A DNA stretch of 25,980 nucleotides from Chloroflexi bacterium RBG_13_53_26. GTDB taxonomy: Bacteria; Chloroflexota; Dehalococcoidia; UBA2247; RBG-13-53-26. Shown piece after piece: positions 15,826 through 23,045 of this stretch (positions within the stretch are counted from its first letter, which is position 1; each line of letters begins with the position of its first letter). The notes under the pieces were generated by a model, which was not told where the DNA came from, ran no database searches, and saw nothing but the letters and a program-made list of their open reading frames with translations. A program made the position numbers and the translations under genes. The DNA lies in NCBI GenBank assembly GCA_001795035.1, contig MGMW01000023.1, positions 1 to 25,980 of the forward strand. The letters run 5' to 3'.

Positions 15826-16791
15826 CTAGACTCTCTTCTTCCTCAAAATAGAGGTCGGCATCGTGAAGCGGTAGAGGTAGCCGACAGGGTCGTCTATCCC
15901 GTCAATAACCCTTTTGGTGTCCTCTTCGCTCTCTACATCAATGATCGCCGCCAGCGCCGATACAAATTTCGCCCCGGAGTCTTCTACACCCTCAATGGGA
16001 CCAAAGCATCCTCTGCAAGGGATATTGATGTTGATGCAGGCCTCTCCACAACCCGAGCGTGTCGCCGGCCCCAGGCAGAGTACGCCCTGCACCAGGAAAC
16101 AGGTATTGGGCTCGGCTTCAATCTCATGGATCCTCTTGATATCTTTTATGCCGATCCTGCTCGGCTTGGTCTTGTTCCGCGGGCAGGTATCGCACAGGGC
16201 TTTGTGCGGAGTAAGCGTCGACCCCTTGGGCGGCAGCTTGCCCTCAAGGACGGCCGTTACTGCATTCATTATGAGATCAGGAGGCGGCGGGCATCCCGGC
16301 AGGTAGTAGTCAACGTCAATGATTTGCTTCAGCGAATACACCTGATTATAGAACTCCGGCAGTGTCAGTTCTTTGCCATCCGAACTGAACTTGGGCTGAG
16401 GTCGGTTGCCTTTCGGATTCACCACCGTCGGGGCATCCCGATAGACCCAGTCAAAGATGTCCTCCTTCGTTATTAGGTTCGCCATCCCGGGTGTCCCGCC
16501 AAAACAAGCACAGGCTCCAAAAGCCAGCACCAGTTGAGACTTCTTCCGCAGCAGCTTGGCCACCTCTTCCTGATCGGAGTTCCTCACATGGCCGTTGATA
16601 ATGCTCAATGCTATCTCGCCATCCTGCATAGCCTCAACATGATGGTACTTGAAGTCGAGGGCCACCGGCCACAGCACCAGATCCACGGCCTCCACAACCT
16701 TGAGAATTGCCTCGTTTATGTCCACCACCGCCTCGTCGCAGCCGCCACAACCGCCTAGCCAGCAAATCGCCACCTTTGGTTTACCTGACAT
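15826..16791 (-). CDS. mvhG: [NiFe]-hydrogenase small subunit, group 3c (MvhG type)
   Basis: The electron-transfer subunit paired with MvhA. It begins without a signal peptide at VAICWLGGCGGCDE, with Cys15 and Cys18 for the proximal [4Fe-4S] cluster; FGACACFGGTPG (Cys94, Cys96) and LPGCPPPPD (Cys167) complete that site. The C-terminal half has a second cysteine set, Cys200, Cys203, Cys231, Cys239, Cys248, Cys252, Cys259 and Cys262 (CRGCFGP), suited to the medial and distal clusters. At 321 residues it is near the usual size. It would pass electrons from the Ni-Fe site to MvhD and on to the flavoprotein. The start is ATG 16791 with AAAGGAAG upstream. Confidence 0.93.
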   Translation of the reverse strand: MSGKPKVAICWLGGCGGCDEAVVDINEAILKVVEAVDLVLWPVALDFKYHHVEAMQDGEIALSIINGHVRNSDQEEVAKLLRKKSQLVLAFGACACFGGTPGMANLITKEDIFDWVYRDAPTVVNPKGNRPQPKFSSDGKELTLPEFYNQVYSLKQIIDVDYYLPGCPPPPDLIMNAVTAVLEGKLPPKGSTLTPHKALCDTCPRNKTKPSRIGIKDIKRIHEIEAEPNTCFLVQGVLCLGPATRSGCGEACININIPCRGCFGPIEGVEDSGAKFVSALAAIIDVESEEDTKRVIDGIDDPVGYLYRFTMPTSILRKKRV

Positions 16792-16811
16792 CGTCGCTTC
16801 CTTTCCCCAGT

Positions 16812-17237
16812 CTAGACCGCAGAACCACTCTCTGTGCGTTCTATCATCTTCTTCACCGGACCCAGCTTCGCCACCCTGTCACTGAGTTCCTTCACATAAT
16901 GGGTAATCTGCTTGCCCTCAGGATCTACCGACAGTCTTATCTCCAGCCTCTCTTTTTCGATCCCGTAAGATTCGAGAATCCGCTGCATAAGATAGACTCT
17001 CTTCCTCGCTTCATAGTTGCCATCCTGATAGTGGCAGTCTCCCTCGGGGCAACCCAGTATCAGCACACCGTCTGCTCCGTGCTTGAAAGCACTGAGTATG
17101 TGGGTGGTGTCGATCTTGCCGCTGCATACCACCGGTACCCAGTTCCTCGTCTGCCAGGACAGTCCAGCATCTTCTGCCAGATACCCCCAGCTGAACCTGC
17201 AGGAGAAGCACACCAACTTGGGTTTGAAGTGTTTCAT
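16812..17237 (-). CDS. mvhD: MvhD-type hydrogenase delta subunit ([2Fe-2S] linker)
   Basis: A 141-residue iron-sulfur protein that in methanogens links MvhAG to the flavoprotein HdrA. The family cysteines are in place: Cys10 and Cys13 (LVCFSCRF), Cys38 (VVCSGKID), and Cys63 and Cys68 (LGCPEGDCHYQDGNYEA). ARKRVYLMQRILESYGIEKER is the standard second half, seen here in parts. Its presence shows the hydrogenase is built to feed a flavin-based partner and not a quinone. It lies 31 nt after the FAD-FeS gene and 20 nt before mvhG, in the order D-G-A known from methanogens and Dehalococcoides. Confidence 0.93.
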   Translation of the reverse strand: MKHFKPKLVCFSCRFSWGYLAEDAGLSWQTRNWVPVVCSGKIDTTHILSAFKHGADGVLILGCPEGDCHYQDGNYEARKRVYLMQRILESYGIEKERLEIRLSVDPEGKQITHYVKELSDRVAKLGPVKKMIERTESGSAV

Positions 17238-17268
17238 TCTTTCTTCTCACGCCTCCTTCGCTAAGCGG

Positions 17269-19059
17269 TCACAGAGATGCGCATGCCTCAGCGATACGCT
17301 CCTCAGTGTCATCATCGACCAGCCTTCTGGCATGTGACGGACAGGCTACCACGCACATACCACAGGACTTGCACCTGAACATGTCAGTGGTCGATACAGT
17401 TTTCCCTTCCACCTCAGTCAGCCGTGCCGACTCATAGTTGCATACATAAACACATATGCCACAGCCACTGCACCTCTCCTGATCCACCTCCACCGCATAC
17501 AGTGACTTCTCAAAGCCGATAGAGATACATGCCTTGCATGAAACGCACGGCCCGCAGGTAAGACATCTCTTGGCTTCCTCCCTGGCTTCCTTCAAGGTCA
17601 AACCTTTCTCAAACAACTGAAAATGCGTCCTGTTCTCGGGAGGTATCCAGGCCACCTCAGCTTCAGGCTGATAGGAACTCCTCAAGGGGATGCCAAAACC
17701 TTCGTAATCCCTCTTCCTTCCCTCCCTCATGTCCAGGCCCCTCAGAAATCTCTCAATCGACTCTGCCGCCACTACACCTTCTTTCATGGCCTCCACCATG
17801 AAACCGATCCTCCTCACATCACCGCCCACAAATACGTAACCCTTCCTCAAGCTCTGCAACGTGAAGGGGTCAACCACCAGCCTTCCCTTTTCATCCAGAA
17901 GCCCCTCTCTCTGCAGGAAACCCTTGTCAGGCACCTGCCCCACTGTGATGAGAAGCACATCCCCTTCCATATCCGCACAGTCTGTACAGTCAAACTGGGG
18001 GTTGAAACCCTCTTCGTCGAAGACGCTGGTGCATTTAGGGCAAACGATCCTCCTGAACCTGCCGTGCTCTCCTTCAATCTTCTGCACCCCGCGTGAGTAG
18101 ACTATCCGTAGCCCCTCTTCCCATGCCGCCCGTATTTCCTCCTCATCGGCAGGAATACCGTCCTTGCACGCCTTGTCCTCACATTCCAGACAGACAATCG
18201 TCACATCCGCACCCAGCCTCTTTGCCGTCCGGGCAGCATCGAAAGCCACGTTTCCCCCACCAATGGCGACCACTTTCTTGCCCTTGAAGTAGTCCGCGCC
18301 GATATTGCCGTGACTCACTTCATAGAGCAGTGTATGCCCATACATCACGCCCGAGAGGTCCTGCCCCTCTACTACCTCTCCATCGAAGGTCAGCACTCTC
18401 GGATAGGGCGTGCCCTTCGCCAGGAAGACCGCCCTGTAACCTTCGTTTCTCAGCCTTTCGATGGTCAGCTTGCCCTCGCCCAGCTTGGCCCCTAACTTCA
18501 CATCTATACCGGCAATCCTTACCAGGCTCTTGAGGGTGGTACCGAGGACATCATCAGGCAAGCGATAGGCCGGTATCAACCACAGCGCTCCTCCCAGCCG
18601 GGTGGACGATTCAAATACGGTCACCCTGTATCCCTTCTTGCTCAAGACGTAGGCACACATAAGTCCGCCAGGTCCGCCCCCTATGACAGCTACATTCTCC
18701 TTATCCTTGACAATGCTTAATTCCTCTTTCTCATTGAGATAGTCCGTATAGTAGTCAGACAGGAATCTCTTCAGCAGCCTCCTCCTGATCGCACCACCTT
18801 TGTTTTTGTAGTTGCACTCCAGCTCACACAGCCCACAGATATAGCCACAAACGTTGAAGAATGGGTTCTTCTCATATAGGTAATCGCCTATCTGGATGAT
18901 CTCATTCTTTGCCTTACCTATTTCCTCCGGCAGGAGTGAAATAAGCACGTTTGTCCTCTGGATGTCCTCATTGATCGGACACTTGATCTGGCATGGCGGC
19001 AGCAACTGCTTTAGTGCTTCCTCGACGCGCGCCGACCCGCTGCTTTCAGTCCTCCACAT
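17269..19059 (-). CDS. GltD/HdrA-like FAD, NAD(P) and multi-[4Fe-4S] oxidoreductase, hydrogenase partner
   Basis: A 596-residue flavoprotein heading the hydrogenase operon. The N-terminus has glutamate-synthase-small-subunit-type Fe-S cysteines: Cys23, Cys27, then CGYICGLCELEC (Cys71, 75, 78, 82). FAD is bound at VAVIGGGPGGLMCAYVLSKK (125-144), and a second nucleotide site is VVAIGGGNVAFDAARTAKRL. An inserted CPKC/CTDC pair near 350-370 may bind zinc. The C-terminus has a CLTCGPCVSCKAC segment and a 2x[4Fe-4S] ferredoxin domain (CSGCGICVYVC and CKSCGMCVVACP). This places flavin, NAD(P) site and clusters in one chain next to MvhD, the position held by HdrA in methanogens. It is likely the electron acceptor of the hydrogenase; bifurcation is inference. 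The start is ATG 19059 with GGAGG eight nt upstream. Confidence 0.88.
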   Translation of the reverse strand: MWRTESSGSARVEEALKQLLPPCQIKCPINEDIQRTNVLISLLPEEIGKAKNEIIQIGDYLYEKNPFFNVCGYICGLCELECNYKNKGGAIRRRLLKRFLSDYYTDYLNEKEELSIVKDKENVAVIGGGPGGLMCAYVLSKKGYRVTVFESSTRLGGALWLIPAYRLPDDVLGTTLKSLVRIAGIDVKLGAKLGEGKLTIERLRNEGYRAVFLAKGTPYPRVLTFDGEVVEGQDLSGVMYGHTLLYEVSHGNIGADYFKGKKVVAIGGGNVAFDAARTAKRLGADVTIVCLECEDKACKDGIPADEEEIRAAWEEGLRIVYSRGVQKIEGEHGRFRRIVCPKCTSVFDEEGFNPQFDCTDCADMEGDVLLITVGQVPDKGFLQREGLLDEKGRLVVDPFTLQSLRKGYVFVGGDVRRIGFMVEAMKEGVVAAESIERFLRGLDMREGRKRDYEGFGIPLRSSYQPEAEVAWIPPENRTHFQLFEKGLTLKEAREEAKRCLTCGPCVSCKACISIGFEKSLYAVEVDQERCSGCGICVYVCNYESARLTEVEGKTVSTTDMFRCKSCGMCVVACPSHARRLVDDDTEERIAEACASL

Positions 19060-19092
19060 TGTCTATGCCTCCATATACTGATTATCTAAAAC

Positions 19093-19173
19093 AACTCGAT
19101 CGAGCATGCACAAAAAAGGGGGCCCCATACTCCGGGTATCCCTCCAACCACCGATGGTTGTCTCAACTCGATC
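19093..19173. promoter_or_regulatory. direct repeats GATCGAGTTG and a 10-bp palindrome in the hydrogenase leader
   Basis: On the minus strand, GATCGAGTTG occurs twice, at 19164-19173 (overlapping the -10 box and start site) and at 19093-19102 in the leader, 71 nt apart. The downstream copy overlaps a perfect palindrome, CTCGATCGAG (19095-19104). Between them lie a hairpin, CAACCA-CCGA-TGGTTG (19145-19160), and a GGGGCCCC run. Repeats placed on a promoter fit a repressor or activator site, but no regulator is identified. Confidence 0.4.
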
Positions 19174-19199
19174 CTATCACCATGCACCATCGACACCAA
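19171..19199 (-). promoter_or_regulatory. promoter of the hydrogenase operon
   Basis: On the minus strand, TTGGTG (-35, 19194-19199) and TAGGAT (-10, 19171-19176) are 17 nt apart, and the -10 carries a TGn extension (TGATAGGAT). The start near 19164 gives a leader of about 105 nt before ATG 19059, long enough for regulation. The 308-nt gap 19060-19367 otherwise holds only the repeats and hairpin described; no gene was found in it. Confidence 0.52.
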
Positions 19200-19367
19200 T
19201 TTAATTCTACCATCACGCCACATGCCTCGCCACTTTTACTCAGTGCTCCAGTGCAGATTGGTACATACGATTGCCCCTGATGTGGTTCTGCAGTGTCATG
19301 CCGCCGCTTCAAAGCTCAATACTGAACTTCACTGGCGCCATTGCGAATGGCACACACGGCCACTGAA

Positions 19368-21362
19368 TCACACCGGAGCCTCAACAACTACCGCAGTACC
19401 GCCATCCACATCATGCCTGATCTCCAAATTGCCACCTATCAGGCGTACCAACTTCTCTACTTCCGCCAGACCGAGTCTCTCTACGGACTGCGGCTCCTCC
19501 AACCACCTCTCCAGGCCAGATCTCTTGCCATCGTCCCTAACAGAGATCCTGGTCACACCTTCCCCAAACTCTATGGAAACCTCCACTTCCGAGGCCTGGC
19601 CCTCTGCCTCGATCTTCCTCAGCGCCTCCCTTGCAGTGCGGAAGAGCAGGAGCTCCGCCTCCGCTGGAAGATAGCGCTCAACACCCCTGACAGACAGAGT
19701 GCCCTTAATTCCATAGAGTCTATCCATTTCACCAAGCACCCATCTCACCGCAGGAAGCAGCACCAGATTATCCGCCTTCGCTGCCCGGAAGTCGTCACCG
19801 AACCGCTGCACCTTCTCCAATGCATAGTGGAACTGCTGCCGCAAATCCTCCAGAGATGCCCTGTCCGCACCTACCATATCCGTCCCATCGGGTATATGGC
19901 TGTCCAGCCTGGCTGACAGAGAATGAACAAGCTGTCCTATATCACTGTGCAGCCTGTCAGCCATCTCCCTGCGTTCATCTTCACGGGCCTTGGTCACCTG
20001 GCTCAGATAAAGGCTCACGTCTTCCTGCATCCGCTTCTCTTCCGTCACATCCCTGGCGATGTTCTGAAAGCCGGCGGGTTTGCCATCCTCCATGACCAGG
20101 CTCGTAGTCACCTTTAGAACTGCCTCCCTCCCGTCCTTCTTGATTATGCGCTGTTCGTAGGGTTGCCCCGCAGGCTCACTCTGGAATAGCTTCCGGCGGA
20201 CCTCTCCCGCCAGAATACGGCCTTCGTCCGACAGTAGTCGCTGGATGTTCATGCCGGCCAGTTCCTCTATGGCATATCCGCTGAGTCTCTCGAACGCCCT
20301 GTTGGCCACAGTGATTCTGCCCTCGAGGTCATAAACCCAGATGGCATCGTTGGCATTCTCGAAAAGCCCTCGATAGTTTCTCTCCGAAACAGCCAGCTTC
20401 TGCATCGCCAGACGCTCCTTCTCATAGAGACCGGCGTTTTCAATAGCAGCGCTGATCTGGCTGGCAACAGCAGACAGCAGATCAATCTCCATAGCACCAA
20501 ATTCCCTCGGACGGCGCATTGCCACACAAAGGGTACCCCTGGCTTGCCCCTGAAAAGCCAGAGGTACAATAAGCTCAGTCTGGATTCTCATCCCGGCGAC
20601 CTCTGGCCGACTCATTCTCGGATCAGCAGAGATATCCTTCACCACCATGGGCTGGCCTGTCCTGGCCACCCGGCCATTGAACCCCTCGCCCGTTTTCTCC
20701 CTTTCCACAGCCCGAGCGAATTCCTCGGACACCCCTTCATAGGCAACAAGCACCAGTTCATTACTCCCTTCATCCAGGCAGTATATGAGGGTAATCTCTA
20801 CTTCCATCAGCTCCATAACCAGATGAATAGCCTTGCGCAGAACCTTGCCCAGCTCCAGAGACTGAGCAAGCACCCCGGAAATCGCATTTAGTGTGCCCAG
20901 CCGCTTTTCATTGCTTCTGGCAATCTGAGAATAGTGCTGCAGCAGGCGGTGAGCTTCTTCCAGCTTCATCAACGCTGCCCGATACTCGTCCCTTTGCTTC
21001 CGCAGAGATACGAACCCCAGGGCCACAGCACTGCCCACCACCAGAACAACCATCACCTGGAATACAGACTCACCAGGATGGTCCGAGATGAAGACAGCCT
21101 GTGGCAACATGCAGGCAAGCGCGGCCAGAGAAGTCCCCGAAACTCCCCTCCACCGGAACAGGAACCCGGCCCAGATTATCGGTGCCAGGTAGAGGATTCG
21201 CTCAAAAGCATGACGGCTGATGCCGACATTAAACAGGAAGTCGGTAACAAAGGAAGGTTGGTATGCCGTCTCCCAGTAGTGCGGGACTGTTACCAGAATC
21301 AGTGATACTAGTATCAGCCAGAATCCAGGCCTTTTGATTACGCTCACTAAACGCGTTCTCAA
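19368..21362 (-). CDS. membrane sensor histidine kinase-like protein (GAF-PAS), degraded ATP site
   Basis: A 664-residue signal protein. About four membrane helices lie at 12-30, 53-70, 75-92 and 98-120. A coiled coil leads to a GAF domain (about 155-312), then a PAS domain (about 322-443, NYRGLFENANDAIWVYDLEG). The dimerisation helix reads EDERREMADRLHSDIGQ, with His472 in the phospho-acceptor position of HisKA_3/NarL-type kinases, where HD or HE is usual instead of HS. In the ATPase domain (about 560-664) the N-box is FRTAREALRKIEAEG: the Asn that binds Mg-ATP (normally EALNN) is missing, while RDDGK remains. It may therefore be a weak or inactive kinase, or a scaffold or phosphatase. No response regulator is adjacent. 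The start is TTG 21362, with AAGG five nt upstream. It lies between the hydrogenase and nuo units. Confidence 0.82.
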   Translation of the reverse strand: MRTRLVSVIKRPGFWLILVSLILVTVPHYWETAYQPSFVTDFLFNVGISRHAFERILYLAPIIWAGFLFRWRGVSGTSLAALACMLPQAVFISDHPGESVFQVMVVLVVGSAVALGFVSLRKQRDEYRAALMKLEEAHRLLQHYSQIARSNEKRLGTLNAISGVLAQSLELGKVLRKAIHLVMELMEVEITLIYCLDEGSNELVLVAYEGVSEEFARAVEREKTGEGFNGRVARTGQPMVVKDISADPRMSRPEVAGMRIQTELIVPLAFQGQARGTLCVAMRRPREFGAMEIDLLSAVASQISAAIENAGLYEKERLAMQKLAVSERNYRGLFENANDAIWVYDLEGRITVANRAFERLSGYAIEELAGMNIQRLLSDEGRILAGEVRRKLFQSEPAGQPYEQRIIKKDGREAVLKVTTSLVMEDGKPAGFQNIARDVTEEKRMQEDVSLYLSQVTKAREDERREMADRLHSDIGQLVHSLSARLDSHIPDGTDMVGADRASLEDLRQQFHYALEKVQRFGDDFRAAKADNLVLLPAVRWVLGEMDRLYGIKGTLSVRGVERYLPAEAELLLFRTAREALRKIEAEGQASEVEVSIEFGEGVTRISVRDDGKRSGLERWLEEPQSVERLGLAEVEKLVRLIGGNLEIRHDVDGGTAVVVEAPV

Positions 21363-21416
21363 CAGTACCTTACCCCTCTATTCCACAACCTCTGTCCACC
21401 CCAGGAAGGACATCCC

Positions 21417-21608
21417 TTAAGGCATACCTTCCAGCATGACCCAGCCTTCGTTCACCACCACATAGTCATCCCCTACAAGCACGCCCTATCTTGCCCAGGT
21501 CATTCCCTCGTAAACCACCGCAATTATAGCACCACCCTTAGCCCAGCCACATCTCTCAAGCAGCGTATCCAACAATAAGCATTTATGCCTACCCTGCAAT
21601 TCCACCAT
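21417..21608 (-). pseudogene. possible small gene remnant with in-frame amber codon
   Basis: On the minus strand, ATG 21608 opens a 40-codon frame (begins MVELQGRHKC, ends YEGMTWAR) to TAG 21486-21488. The same frame continues another 22 codons (VLVGDDYVVVNEGWVMLEG) to TAA 21417. Both halves look protein-like, but there is no ribosome site, no recognised family, and a TATAAT box falls inside it. It could be a decayed gene or chance. The rest of the 457-nt gap 21363-21819 holds the repeats and promoter listed separately. Confidence 0.2.
21523..21531 (-). promoter_or_regulatory. candidate extended -10 promoter of the sensor kinase gene
   Basis: On the minus strand, TGCTATAAT gives a perfect TATAAT (21523-21528) with a TGn extension. 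No good -35 was found at 16-18 nt. The start near 21516 would leave a leader of about 150 nt before the TTG at 21362. Confidence 0.4.
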
Positions 21609-21682
21609 GAGAGTTTTCGGCAAGCGCTAACAAGCATTACTGCGGAAGCCACTAATGGCAGGCAGATGCTAACCTAGGCCAT

Positions 21683-21757
21683 GGAGGCAAGAGTCATATG
21701 ATGAGCACCGCGCAAACTCCCTTCTTCGGCTTCCCTTATGCATACACTCTTGCCTCC
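21683..21757. repeat. perfect 12-bp inverted repeat upstream of the nuo unit
   Basis: GGAGGCAAGAGT (21683-21694) and ACTCTTGCCTCC (21746-21757) are exact reverse complements, separated by 51 nt. The second arm ends 62 nt before the first gene of the plus-strand unit. In a plus-strand transcript the arms could pair into a long hairpin, with one arm containing an SD-like GGAGG. It could instead be the terminal repeats of a very small mobile relic or a regulator site. No T-run follows. Confidence 0.5.
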
Positions 21758-21819
21758 ACCTTGTAAGAGCAAACATGTCATTCCAGCCAGACTGGGGGAC
21801 AGGGAAGGAGGCATAGGCC

Positions 21820-21990
21820 GTGGAGTGGCAATTTGTGGTGGCGCTGGTCGTGGCAATCCCCATCATTCTTCTGCCCGTCGCATTGGTATGGTACCTCAAT
21901 ATCGGCGGTATCTACGCCGCTGTACGGGAGGCACGCCAAAAGAGGGCTCTGCGGCAGGAAGAAATGAAAGAGGCCGGGAGTAAGCAGTAA
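21820..21990 (+). CDS. 56-residue single-pass membrane protein
   Basis: A small gene starting at GTG 21820 with GGAGG eight nt upstream and ending with TAA. The peptide begins VEWQFVVALVVAIPIILLPV (first residue read as Met), and one membrane segment covers about residues 5-25. A charged cytoplasmic-type tail follows, with VREARQKRALRQEEMKEAG, probably helical. Family not recognised. It is the first gene of a plus-strand unit, 23 nt before the two-CW gene, and short membrane anchors of this kind can fix soluble redox complexes to the membrane (inference). The good ribosome site and tight spacing are the main support. Confidence 0.68.
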   Translation: MEWQFVVALVVAIPIILLPVALVWYLNIGGIYAAVREARQKRALRQEEMKEAGSKQ

Positions 21991-22013
21991 CAACAGGGAT
22001 AAGGAGGAGCGTA

Positions 22014-22436
22014 ATGAGCGAGAGGAAGATTGAACAGATAAGGGAGATCGTTAGGGGAATCGCCCAGCCCGACGAAATCGCTGAGATCGAGAAGGTTGTC
22101 CGGGAAGCAAAGGGAAGGATCATGGTCGAACCGGGCCAGGGATTCTGGCAAGGCAAAACACCGTGCTGGGAAATGGTTCGTTGCCCCGAGATGATCAAGA
22201 GTGAATGCCCCATCTCCAAAGGTCATCCTGTGGCCTGCTGGGAGATAGCAGGGACATATTGTAAACTCCCCTCCGGTCACGATACCAGCATCTGCGAAAT
22301 ATGCCGCGTCTACAAGCGGTGGGGGGATGGCAAACCGATTGCTGTGAAGGTCGTCGGCGCGGGCATCGGGGCCACCGCTACACCAGCCGCTGTCCGCTCA
22401 GAGGCAGAAGCAGTGAAGGTAAGGGTCAGGCGATAA
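22014..22436 (+). CDS. two-CW domain cysteine protein
   Basis: A 140-residue soluble protein. The N-terminus (about 1-40) is a charged helix (IREIVRGIAQPDEIAEIEKV). The centre holds two Cys-Trp units: PCWEMVRCPEMIKSECP (Cys51-Trp52, Cys57, Cys65) and ACWEIAGTYC (Cys75-Trp76, Cys83), followed by CEICRVYKRWG (Cys94, Cys97). This matches the two-CW domain found in anaerobes near redox and sensory genes; the seven cysteines could hold a metal or an Fe-S cluster. The Ala/Val-rich tail ends in basic residues. A strong ribosome site, AAGGAGG, stands six nt before ATG 22014. It lies between the small membrane protein and nuoE, so it may serve the NuoEF complex. Function unknown. Confidence 0.75.
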   Translation: MSERKIEQIREIVRGIAQPDEIAEIEKVVREAKGRIMVEPGQGFWQGKTPCWEMVRCPEMIKSECPISKGHPVACWEIAGTYCKLPSGHDTSICEICRVYKRWGDGKPIAVKVVGAGIGATATPAAVRSEAEAVKVRVRR

Positions 22437-22523
22437 CCCTGAAATACATGAGCCACCACACACAGACCACCACATGCATGATTCGACCCCAGGGCGAGCG
22501 CCACATTACTTAGGAGGCAAGGG

Positions 22524-23042
22524 ATGGAAAGACCGGAGTTAGAATCACTGGCCAGAAGGGAAAGTGGCACCGGATACGCTGCCAGGATCTTCAGGGACAT
22601 TCAGAAGGTCATCGATGATACTGGAGGAAGGTCGGGGGCACTGATCCGGGTCTTGCAGCAGGCCCAGGGGATGGTGGGATACCTGCCGCCGCCAGTGCTC
22701 ATGACCATCTCAAGGGACCTGAATATCCCTCTCAGTGAAGTGAACGGCATAGTCAGTTTCTACAGCTTCTTCACCACCGTTCCCCGGGGAAAGTATGTCA
22801 TCCAGGTCTGCCTGGGAACATGCTGCTACGTCAGAGGCGGCCAGAGAATTCTGGACGTGCTTAAGAAGGAGTACAAACTCGAACCCGGCGAGACTTCACC
22901 TGACGGAATACTGTCCGTAGATACTGTCCGCTGTCTCGGTGCCTGCGCGCTGGCTCCGGTAGTTACTCTGGACGGACAGGTACATCGAAGGGTGAAGCCC
23001 ACCGGTGTGAAAGAACTACTGAGCCACTGCAATAGGGGGTAA
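22524..23042 (+). CDS. nuoE: NADH dehydrogenase-type [2Fe-2S] subunit (NuoE/HndA-like)
   Basis: A 172-residue thioredoxin-fold [2Fe-2S] protein. A helical N-terminal part (ALIRVLQQAQGMVGYLPPPV, ISRDLNIPLSEVNGIVSFYS) precedes the cluster site VCLGTCCYVRGG (Cys96, Cys101) and VRCLGACALAPVV (Cys137, Cys141). It is the usual partner of NuoF/HndC-type flavoproteins in NADH-dependent hydrogenases and formate dehydrogenases of anaerobes, and takes electrons from the FMN of NuoF. The start is ATG 22524 with AGGAGG six nt upstream. The nuoF fusion begins 3 nt after its stop. There is no other complex I subunit in the window, so it is not necessarily part of a proton pump. Confidence 0.93.
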   Translation: MERPELESLARRESGTGYAARIFRDIQKVIDDTGGRSGALIRVLQQAQGMVGYLPPPVLMTISRDLNIPLSEVNGIVSFYSFFTTVPRGKYVIQVCLGTCCYVRGGQRILDVLKKEYKLEPGETSPDGILSVDTVRCLGACALAPVVTLDGQVHRRVKPTGVKELLSHCNRG

Positions 23043-23045
23043 GCC

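Noticed and set aside
19112..19126. GGGGCCCC followed by a T-run as a terminator on the minus strand
   Set aside because: The palindrome has no room for a loop, and it lies inside the leader between promoter and start of the hydrogenase operon. A weak attenuator cannot be excluded but is not supported.
19060..19367. tRNA or small structured RNA gene in the gap
   Set aside because: No cloverleaf or CCA-type end was found; the gap is explained by a promoter, a leader hairpin and repeats.
21417..21608. Pyrrolysine or read-through use of the in-frame TAG
   Set aside because: No Pyl genes are visible, the frame lacks a ribosome site, and other genes here use TAG as a normal stop (rhetorically clear for htpX and comEC).
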